Below are positions 26,455 through 32,824 of a stretch of DNA of 64,000 bases, in pieces; the stretch's first letter is position 1, and the number at the start of each line of letters is the position of its first letter. This DNA is from UKL13-2 sp038206765 (lineage in GTDB: Bacteria > Pseudomonadota > Gammaproteobacteria > Burkholderiales > Usitatibacteraceae). Location of the stretch: positions 104,286 through 168,285 of the forward strand of contig JBBRAM010000007.1 in the NCBI GenBank assembly GCA_038206765.1. The letters run 5' to 3'. The position numbers and the translations under genes were made by a program. A model generated the notes under the pieces. That model saw only the letters and a program-made list of their open reading frames with translations. It did not search any database and was not told the origin of the DNA.

Positions 26455-28908
26455 CTACAAGACACTTAACTTCGCATACTGCAACGACAACCACTTCACC
26501 CCTTCAGCGCGAAATTTCACTTGCACACGGGCGTCGTTACCGCGGCCTTCAAAATTCACCACCACGCCTTCGCCAAATTTTTCATGCTTCACGTTTTGAC
26601 CTACCGCGAACGGGTGCGTATCAGCTTTTTTGGTTTCAAAACCAGCGCGCGTGGTGTCTGGCGCGCCTTGGCGGCCGTAGGGTTGATTGCCTTGCTCGGC
26701 GTAATGCTGTGATGCATAACTTTGCTTATGTCCGGTATACGCGCTGCCGGATGAAGTGTTACCGTTACCTCCACCACTCGCTTCACCCGTACGAAGGCCG
26801 CTATTTCCAATATAACCACCGGCCCCAAAGTGTGCGCCGTACGCCGCGTTTTTATCCGGCACTACCAACCATTTGCACAGCTCTTCCGGAATTTCATCAA
26901 TAAAGCGCGAAACCACCCCGTAGCGTGTTTGGCCGTGCAACATACGCGAGCCAGCATAGGTTAGGTAGAGCCGTTTGCGGGCGCGGGTGATTGCCACGTA
27001 CATCAGCCGCCGCTCTTCCTCCAAGCCGTCAAAATCGTTCATCGATTGTTCGTGCGGGAACAAGCCCTCTTCACAGCCGCTCAAGAACACCGCGTTAAAT
27101 TCCAAGCCCTTCGCAGCGTGAACCGTCATCAGTTGCAGCGCATCATCACTCTCGCCTGCTTCATGTTCGCCGGCTTCCAAGCTCGCGTGGGTTAGGAAAC
27201 TGGTCAGCGCATCGGTGGGTTCTTCGCCTTCCAGCGGTCCCTCGAAGGTTTCCTCAAACTGCGCGCAGGCGGTGACTAATTCGCTTAAATTTGCCAAGCG
27301 ATCGGCACCTTCACGCTCGGCGGCGTAGTGGGTTTTGAGGCCGCTCAATTCCAAGCATTCATCAACTAATTCGGCCAAGGAGACCTTGCCCGAGGACGAT
27401 TTCAGCGCCTCGCAGATCTTCAAAAACGAGCCCACTGCCACACCCGCCCGTCCCGCCAAATCGCCGCTCGAAATGCCGTTGGCCGCTGCCGCATAGAGCG
27501 AAATGTTATACCGCTTGGCCAAGTCCATCACTTGCTCTACCGAGCGCGCCCCAATGCCGCGCGGCGGAAAATTCACCACCCGCGAGAACGCGCCATCATC
27601 ATCCGGATTGCCCGCGAGCCGCAAATAAGCGAGCGCATGTTTAATTTCAAGCCGTTCAAAAAACCGCAATCCGCCATAAACACGATACGAGATTCCCGAT
27701 CTGAAAAGAGCGTGCTCAAGGACTCGCGATTGGGCGTTGGATCGATAGAGCAACGCCATGTCGGCAAACGCCATGCCTTCGCGATTCAGCGTTCGCGCTT
27801 CTTCCACCACAAACTCAGCCTCATCCAAATCAGTTGAGGCGGGATAGATGCGGAGATTTTCACCTTTGCCCGCGTCTGTCCATAAATTTTTACCGAGGCG
27901 ATCTTTGTTGTGGGAAATGACAGCATTCGCGGCATCTAGGATCGCGCCTTCTGAACGGTAATTTTGTTCAAGCTTTATGACATTCCCATTGGCAAAATCC
28001 CGCTGAAAATCGCGCATATTGCCAACTTCGGCGCCCCGAAAGCCGTAGATCGATTGATCGTCGTCACCAACTGCGAAAACCGCATTCGGTTGTTCGACCG
28101 TGCGAGAACCCGCCAACAGCTGGATCCATTTGTATTGCAGCCGGTTGGTGTCTTGAAACTCATCGACCAAAATAAATTTAAACCGGTTTTGATAATGCTC
28201 GCAAAGCGGCTTATTTTTGCCAAGCAATTCGTAGCAGCGTAACAGCAATTCTGCAAAATCTACCACCCCCTCGCGGTTGCATTGCTCATCGTAGGCTTGG
28301 TAAATTTCGACTTGGCGGCGGGTGAACTCGTCTTTTGCTTCCACCACATGCGGGCGCAGGCCTTGTTCTTTAGCGCTGTTGATAAACCACGCCATTTCGC
28401 GCGGTTTGAATTTTTCATCATCGACATTCAGCGCTTTGAGCAATCGTTTGATGGCTGATTGCTGATCGCCGGAATCGAGAATCTGAAAGGTCTGCGGCAA
28501 ATTCACATCACGGTAATGCGCCCGCAGCATCCGGTTACACAAGCCATGGAACGTGCCGACCCACATGCCGCGGGTGTTAATCGGCATCATTGAAGTCAAA
28601 CGCGTCAGCATCTCGCGCGAGGCTTTGTTGGTGAAGGTCACGGCCAGCAAACCGCTGGGACTGACCTGGCCGGTTTGGATCAGGTAGGCAATCCGTGTCG
28701 TGAGCACCCGCGTCTTGCCGCTGCCCGCGCCCGCCAGCACCAATGCGCTGTCCCTAGCAAGAGTGACGGCTTTGAGTTGTGCGGGATTGAGGTTGTCGAG
28801 CAGGCGGGGGGAAACATGGGATAGGGGTAGGGCGAGGGAGGGGGCGGCGGAGTGGGAATCTGAGGCTTGCATGGGTGCACCGAAGGAAAGCGGGAAAGCT
28901 TGGCTCAT
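26455..28908 (-). CDS. uvrD: UvrD/Rep-type DNA helicase
   Basis: Superfamily 1A 3'-5' helicase, used in nucleotide excision and mismatch repair. From the ATG at 28908 it has 817 residues. Motifs in order: Q-motif LLDNLNPAQLKAV, Walker A GAGSGKT (about 60-66), Walker B DEFQDTN, DDDQSIYGFRGAE, YRVYGGLRFFERLEIKHALAYLR, QLMTVHAAKGLEFNAVFLSG and YVAITRARKRLYLTYA. The tail ends in a Tudor-like domain (GVVVNFEGRGNDARVQVKF) that in UvrD/PcrA contacts RNA polymerase. ATGs at 28953 and 28971 are alternatives; 28971 abuts the palindrome upstream of the divergent regulator. Confidence 0.93.
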   Translation of the reverse strand: MSQAFPLSFGAPMQASDSHSAAPSLALPLSHVSPRLLDNLNPAQLKAVTLARDSALVLAGAGSGKTRVLTTRIAYLIQTGQVSPSGLLAVTFTNKASREMLTRLTSMMPINTRGMWVGTFHGLCNRMLRAHYRDVNLPQTFQILDSGDQQSAIKRLLKALNVDDEKFKPREMAWFINSAKEQGLRPHVVEAKDEFTRRQVEIYQAYDEQCNREGVVDFAELLLRCYELLGKNKPLCEHYQNRFKFILVDEFQDTNRLQYKWIQLLAGSRTVEQPNAVFAVGDDDQSIYGFRGAEVGNMRDFQRDFANGNVIKLEQNYRSEGAILDAANAVISHNKDRLGKNLWTDAGKGENLRIYPASTDLDEAEFVVEEARTLNREGMAFADMALLYRSNAQSRVLEHALFRSGISYRVYGGLRFFERLEIKHALAYLRLAGNPDDDGAFSRVVNFPPRGIGARSVEQVMDLAKRYNISLYAAAANGISSGDLAGRAGVAVGSFLKICEALKSSSGKVSLAELVDECLELSGLKTHYAAEREGADRLANLSELVTACAQFEETFEGPLEGEEPTDALTSFLTHASLEAGEHEAGESDDALQLMTVHAAKGLEFNAVFLSGCEEGLFPHEQSMNDFDGLEEERRLMYVAITRARKRLYLTYAGSRMLHGQTRYGVVSRFIDEIPEELCKWLVVPDKNAAYGAHFGAGGYIGNSGLRTGEASGGGNGNTSSGSAYTGHKQSYASQHYAEQGNQPYGRQGAPDTTRAGFETKKADTHPFAVGQNVKHEKFGEGVVVNFEGRGNDARVQVKFRAEGVKWLSLQYAKLSVL

Positions 28909-28969
28909 TATAAGTGGTGGTGCGCCGATCAACTGAGTCGGGCATGAAGTCATCGTAAAATATTTTTCC

Positions 28970-28989
28970 ATTTCAGTCTTGACTGAAAT
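28970..28989. promoter_or_regulatory. Palindromic operator before the GbsR-type gene
   Basis: A perfect 9-bp inverted repeat with a two-base centre, ATTTCAGTCTTGACTGAAAT. It lies 24 bases before the divergently placed regulator gene. The same 20-bp architecture (ATTTCA-N8-TGAAAT) recurs at 29763-29782. I infer it is the binding site of the regulator encoded at 29014, giving autoregulation. Confidence 0.7.
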
Positions 28990-29007
28990 AACTGGAAGGC
29001 GTAGATT
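28979..29007 (+). promoter_or_regulatory. Probable promoter of the GbsR-type gene
   Basis: TTGACT (28979-28984) as -35, a 17-base spacer, and TAGATT (29002-29007) as -10. The -35 box lies inside the palindrome. The predicted start of transcription falls at about 29014, the A of the start codon, so the message may be leaderless. GGAAGG upstream is about 14 bases from the ATG, too far for an ideal Shine-Dalgarno. Confidence 0.55.
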
Positions 29008-29013
29008 ATTAAT

Positions 29014-29547
29014 ATGGAACTCAAACCTGTCGCCAAAAAATTTGTGCTCCACTGGGGCGAAATGGGCACCACTTGGGGCGTTAACCGCACCGTGGCGCAA
29101 ATTCACGCGCTGCTATTCATCGCCGGGCGCCCCATGAACGCCGATGAAATCACCGAAACGCTCGGCGTGGCTAGGTCAAACGTAAGCATGAGCCTCAAAG
29201 AGCTCTCAAATTGGAACCTCATCCGCTCGATGCCGCTGATGGGTGATCGGCGCGATCACTACGAGACGACCACCGATGTGTGGGAGCTTTTTCGCACTGT
29301 CGTGCGGGAGCGCAAGTCTCGCGAGTTTGATCCCACCATCGAGGTGTTGCGCGATTGCCTGAAAAGTGGCGACATTGCCTCTGAGGATAAAGCCGCGCAG
29401 ATGCGGATTAAGGAGACGTTGGCATTAATGGAAGCGCTTTCATCGTGGGCATCCGAGATGATTCGCCTGGAGCCCGAGACGATGATGAAAGTGATTAAGA
29501 TGGGCGCGAAGGTGCAGCAGTTTGTGCGCAGCAAGTCGGATAGTTAG
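29014..29547 (+). CDS. GbsR/MarR-family transcriptional regulator
   Basis: A 177-residue winged-helix protein of the GbsR branch of MarR regulators. The DNA-binding domain spans about 20-95: WGVNRTVAQIHALLFIAGRPMNADEITETLGVARSNVSMSLKELSNWNLI, followed by the wing with MGDRRDHYET. The C-terminal half is helical (IKETLALMEALSSWASEMIRLEPETMMKVIKMGAKVQQFV), probably the dimer region. No ligand can be read from sequence. It stands divergent to uvrD and upstream of the DCC operon on the same strand; shared palindromes suggest it controls itself and that operon. Confidence 0.88.
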   Translation: MELKPVAKKFVLHWGEMGTTWGVNRTVAQIHALLFIAGRPMNADEITETLGVARSNVSMSLKELSNWNLIRSMPLMGDRRDHYETTTDVWELFRTVVRERKSREFDPTIEVLRDCLKSGDIASEDKAAQMRIKETLALMEALSSWASEMIRLEPETMMKVIKMGAKVQQFVRSKSDS

Positions 29548-29856
29548 CAGAACAGGATTGTCGGCTGCAAGTTGAACGCTCTAATTGGCTTAATCCGTCA
29601 AACTCCGGGCCGGGCGTGGTGTTTGGCGTAATTCAGGTGCTGCAGGGTTTCAGTTGCTCTGGTGAAGGTTTGGTACTGAGTTTGAAGCGGAGGTTGCGGC
29701 TGAGGTTGAGGTTGGCTTTAACGGCACCGCAGTAGAAACAAGCGAAAATTTTTTAACTTTTTATTTCATTATTTACTGAAATTAAAGAAACAAAAAACAA
29801 TTGGAATTGAAATGGTGCTGAAACGCTGTTGAAATTTCGCATAGAAAGGAACCTGT
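29548..29856. other. 309-base gap upstream of the DCC operon
   Basis: No gene seen. The first part has short GAGGTTG-like repeats near 29690-29715. The second part, AT-rich from about 29750, holds the second copy of the ATTTCA-N8-TGAAAT palindrome and probably the promoter of the downstream operon. Confidence 0.6.
29763..29801 (+). promoter_or_regulatory. Second ATTTCA-N8-TGAAAT site and likely promoter of the DCC operon
   Basis: ATTTCATTATTTACTGAAAT at 29763-29782 shares both six-base arms and the 20-bp length with 28970-28989. At the same offset it contains TTTACT (29772-29777), a -35-like box where the first site has TTGACT. A weak -10 (AACAAT, 29796-29801) follows with an 18-base spacer. 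The 29857 start codon is about 55 bases on, with AAAGGAA seven bases before it. Confidence 0.6.
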
Positions 29857-30468
29857 ATGAAGATGACAACCGTAAAAACGCCAACCCATGCCTTGCCCAA
29901 TCCGCAAGAGACCAACAGCCTCGGCAACCAGGTAGCGATCGCCTACCCGCTCACCGTCTATTTTGATGGTTCATGCCGCCTTTGCAACAGCGAAATGCAA
30001 AACATCGCCGCGCGCGATGTGATTCGCGCCATTCAACAAAATAGCGAGCCGATGCTCAATTTAATTGATTGCAGCCCAGTCGATTTTGACGACAGCGCCT
30101 TGCCAGCTAGCCGCGAAACCATGATGAATATGATCCACGCCCGCGATGCAGCTGGGCGATGGCTGCGCGGGGTGGATGTGTTTGTGGCCTGCTACGCGGC
30201 TGCCGATCTGGGCGTTGTCAGCCGCATCTTGGCGCACCGATTAATCAAACCCTATGCGGCACGACTGTATCCGTGGATCGTGCGCAACCGCTATCGCATG
30301 TCCAAAATTGGCTTGCACCGGTTGCTGGAAATATTTTCCAATCGAGCGAAAGCGCGGGCCGCCCAGCTCGCGACACAAACAACGCTGGCGAAAATGGCCT
30401 ATGCACAAAGCCAAGTCTGCGCGGCGGATCGAAAGAATTGTGCGGCTAGATCAGTGCTTCACGATTGA
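29857..30468 (+). CDS. DCC-family thiol-disulfide oxidoreductase (DUF393)
   Basis: The 203-residue protein has VYFDGSCRLCNSEMQ, the D-x2-C-x2-C signature (Asp37, Cys40, Cys43) that names the DCC family, in a thioredoxin-like fold. The central segment MNMIHARDAAGRWLRGVDVFVACYAA is also typical. It lacks a signal peptide and has a 30-residue variable N-terminus. The family is predicted, not well proven, to handle disulfides. It heads an operon with a membrane protein and an epimerase-like protein, behind a site shared with the GbsR-type gene. Confidence 0.85.
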   Translation: MKMTTVKTPTHALPNPQETNSLGNQVAIAYPLTVYFDGSCRLCNSEMQNIAARDVIRAIQQNSEPMLNLIDCSPVDFDDSALPASRETMMNMIHARDAAGRWLRGVDVFVACYAAADLGVVSRILAHRLIKPYAARLYPWIVRNRYRMSKIGLHRLLEIFSNRAKARAAQLATQTTLAKMAYAQSQVCAADRKNCAARSVLHD

Positions 30469-30563
30469 TGCTGACAGCATCTGACTTCTGCATTCTTTGG
30501 CCATACGCAAACCACAATCGAATCTTAAGCTCGTGTTCAACTTTAGAAATTGATGAGGAAAAT

Positions 30564-31022
30564 ATGAATGTCGAAACTGTCGACCCTGGAAGTGTCGCTT
30601 TGAATAGAAGTCCGATAATCGAACCGCCCTCGCTATGGACAATCATTCTATCGGCTGCTGTGATTGGTCCATTTGTAGGCGGCATGCCCTACCTCTACTG
30701 GACGATCTACTCCCTCGTTGTTGCCTATGCCGTAGGTTTCATACCGGCGATATTAGGCGGTACATTATTTGCGTTCTGGCTGCGGTCCGCCTCGAGGGTA
30801 GATTTGCCCAGCGCGTGGAAAGGTGGATTGCATGGCGCATTTTTTGGCTCAACTGGCTGTGGGCTCTGCGCAAGCATATTCGCGTTTTTCAATGCGGGCG
30901 GAGACGCTTACGGCTTATGTTTGTTTGTTGTCCTTCATGGACTTGGTGCAGGTTTTCTTGTCGGCGGAGTCATCACGAATTGCAACAATAGGAGAGCCCG
31001 TAATATTGGAGTCGCATCATGA
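30564..31022 (+). CDS. Small integral membrane protein of the DCC operon
   Basis: A 152-residue protein that I do not recognise. It has about four hydrophobic segments: WTIILSAAVIGPFVGGMPYL, LVVAYAVGFIPAILGGTLFAFWL, GAFFGSTGCGLCASIFAFF and LCLFVVLHGLGAGFLVGGVIT. Gly pairs are frequent. GAGGAAAAT precedes the ATG at 30564, so the in-frame upstream extension is not needed. The stop overlaps the next start by four bases (ATGA), so it belongs to the operon between the DCC and epimerase-like genes. Confidence 0.75.
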   Translation: MNVETVDPGSVALNRSPIIEPPSLWTIILSAAVIGPFVGGMPYLYWTIYSLVVAYAVGFIPAILGGTLFAFWLRSASRVDLPSAWKGGLHGAFFGSTGCGLCASIFAFFNAGGDAYGLCLFVVLHGLGAGFLVGGVITNCNNRRARNIGVAS

Positions 31023-31879
31023 ATATCCTCATCGTCGGCGGCAACGGCTTTATCGGCCGCCACATCGCCGCAACGTGTACGGCAGCAGGTCACAAAGCGA
31101 TTCTTGGTGTGCGCAATGCGCCTGATCCGGACGGCACGATTGAATGCAACATGCTCACCGACACCAACATTGCCACGTGGTTACCCCGGCTCGCGAACAT
31201 TGATGCCGTTATTAATTCGGTCGGCCTCTTGCACGCCAACTCAGCCGAATTCCAAGCGGTCCATGTTCACGCGCCAGCAGCGCTCGCAGCGGCTTGTGCT
31301 GAACTCAAAAAGCCGTTCCTGCATGTGTCGATGTTGGGCCTGGAGAAGGCTGCCAACACCGATTATTTTCAAAGCAAACGTCGGGGCGAAGATGCCGTTC
31401 GCAGTGCACATTCGGGTGCCATTATCGTCAGGCCTTCGCTGGTGTTTGGCGTTGATTCGCCATCGACCCAATTGCTATTAATGCAATCGCATTTGCCGCT
31501 GCTGTGTTTGCCCGCCAATACGAAAGCCATTGCGCCAATTCACGTTGATGATCTCGCGGCGTTGTGTCTGTCGCTAATCGGCACGATACGCGCGCTTGGT
31601 TGTGATGTGGACGCCGTTGGCGCAGAGGAATGTTCGATAGCGAGCTATGTGCAGGCACTGCGCGTGGCGCGCGGACGTCCGCGCGCCACGATGGTGAAAG
31701 TGCCAAATAGTTGGATGCGATTCGGCATGCATTGCGCCGCGTTTTTTGGGGCACGCACGATTACGCCGGAGGCGTTGGATTTAATGGAGCATGCGCACAC
31801 CGGCGACGCGCGCGTATTCACACGCTGGATGCGCCGCGCGCCGACGCCGATTGCATCGTTTCAAATGATTGCACATTAA
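31019..31879 (+). CDS. NAD(P)-binding epimerase/NmrA-like protein
   Basis: An extended Rossmann-fold protein of 286 residues related to the NDUFA9/NmrA-like group. The dinucleotide site is GGNGFIG (7-13). ANIDAVINSVG and LHVSMLGLEKAANTDYFQSKRRGEDAVR are also visible, where a Tyr-x3-Lys pair would be expected; here YFQSK keeps it. IVRPSLVFG and IHVDDLAALC complete the family pattern. Substrate unknown. It is coupled to the membrane protein upstream by ATGA. Confidence 0.82.
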   Translation: MNILIVGGNGFIGRHIAATCTAAGHKAILGVRNAPDPDGTIECNMLTDTNIATWLPRLANIDAVINSVGLLHANSAEFQAVHVHAPAALAAACAELKKPFLHVSMLGLEKAANTDYFQSKRRGEDAVRSAHSGAIIVRPSLVFGVDSPSTQLLLMQSHLPLLCLPANTKAIAPIHVDDLAALCLSLIGTIRALGCDVDAVGAEECSIASYVQALRVARGRPRATMVKVPNSWMRFGMHCAAFFGARTITPEALDLMEHAHTGDARVFTRWMRRAPTPIASFQMIAH

Positions 31880-31884
31880 AAATA

Positions 31885-31952
31885 TGAACCCTAGGCTGGG
31901 CTTGCCGCCTGAGCCGATAATGGCTGAAACAGCAACTTCAGGCTAGGGTTCA
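31885..31952. repeat. Dispersed palindromic repeat, copy A
   Basis: A 68-bp element with perfect 10-bp outer arms, TGAACCCTAG (31885-31894) and CTAGGGTTCA (31943-31952), around an inner AGCC-N6-GGCT. On the opposite strand its core matches 32615-32637 at 21 of 23 positions. It may also act as a terminator or mRNA-stabilising hairpin after the epimerase-like gene. Confidence 0.7.
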
Positions 31953-31982
31953 GCTCGCCAACCGCAATATTCTGGAGCATCC

Positions 31983-32504
31983 GTGATGATCGTCAAATGC
32001 GGTTTTCCCTGTGATAGCGCAATCGATCGTCGTTTGCTAGCCGCAGCCTACTATCAAGATTCGTATCGTGCGCCAGTGCGCCATGCGGAATCGGGCGTCG
32101 TCGAAAATTTTCTGGGCATCTTTGCGCATACCCCAGTTTGGATAAAGGTGTTGCTGGTTATTCGCAATAAGATAGCGTCGTGGTGCGGCCTTGATACGGC
32201 CACTACCGCCGAGATCATGAATCCTGAAATCAAAAAAAGTTACGCGGTCGGCGATAAAATTGGTCCATGGCCTATTTTCGCGCTCACGGAGAGCGAGCTG
32301 ATCGCGGGCCGCGACAATAAACACCTTGATTTCCGACTTTCAATACTCAGGATAGCCGACGAGGGAAATGGCTTTGCGATCGTATCGACCGTCTGCAAGG
32401 TGCGCAATACGTTCGGAAAAATCTATCTTTTCTGCATCGTCCCATTCCATAAATGGGGCATCCGACGGTTGATCACTAACGCGGTTGTGGCCGGAAGATT
32501 GTGA
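31983..32504 (+). CDS. DUF2867 protein
   Basis: The 173 residues match DUF2867: HTPVWIKVLLVIRNKIASWCGL near residue 50-70, YAVGDKIGPWPIFALTESELIAGRDNKHLDFRLSI near 85-125, and a C-terminal YLFCIVPFHKWGIRRLI that may lie against the membrane. The family adopts a ligand-binding fold like polyketide cyclases and is often found with NAD(P)-binding epimerase-like proteins, sometimes fused to them, so a joint role with the upstream gene is inferred. It starts 30 bases after repeat copy A; ATG at 31983 or the one at 31986. Confidence 0.8.
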   Translation: MMIVKCGFPCDSAIDRRLLAAAYYQDSYRAPVRHAESGVVENFLGIFAHTPVWIKVLLVIRNKIASWCGLDTATTAEIMNPEIKKSYAVGDKIGPWPIFALTESELIAGRDNKHLDFRLSILRIADEGNGFAIVSTVCKVRNTFGKIYLFCIVPFHKWGIRRLITNAVVAGRL

Positions 32505-32824
32505 GCTGCTTGCGCCTGAGTTTGCCGTCGGTAATGCAATAAGCTAGTTCAACAGGTGGCACAAACGAAAGCGACGCTACCGCGATCATTTAAAATATAA
32601 CACCCCGACTGACGTGCTGTTTGAGCCATTATTGGCTGGAATGCCCCGCTAGGATTGGCGTTTGTCGCTTTGCCCCAATGATGAACCGGGCATTAGATCT
32701 ATCGAGCAGGGTCTGCAAACATGCGGCATGTATAATCAAAGCTTGCGACTCCCTCTATGAAATTCGCTCTGGACATCAATCAGTTCGAACTTATTTCTGT
32801 ACTTATTTAATATTCCCGCGCCCG
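32505..32824. other. 320-base gap upstream of leuS
   Basis: No gene seen. It contains repeat copy B (32601-32660). A good -10 hexamer, TATAAT at 32731-32736, has no convincing -35 at 16-18 bases. A run TTATTTAATATT lies just before the leuS start. The leuS promoter is probably here. Confidence 0.55.
32601..32660. repeat. Dispersed palindromic repeat, copy B
   Basis: The core AGCCATTATTGGCT (32624-32637) is a near-perfect palindrome. The stretch 32615-32637 matches copy A on the opposite strand at 21 of 23 positions. The outer arms are degraded compared with copy A. Confidence 0.6.

Noticed and set aside
28680..28945. Frames on both strands at the start of uvrD
   Set aside because: Shadow frames of the uvrD N-terminal region, with no ribosome site or domain.
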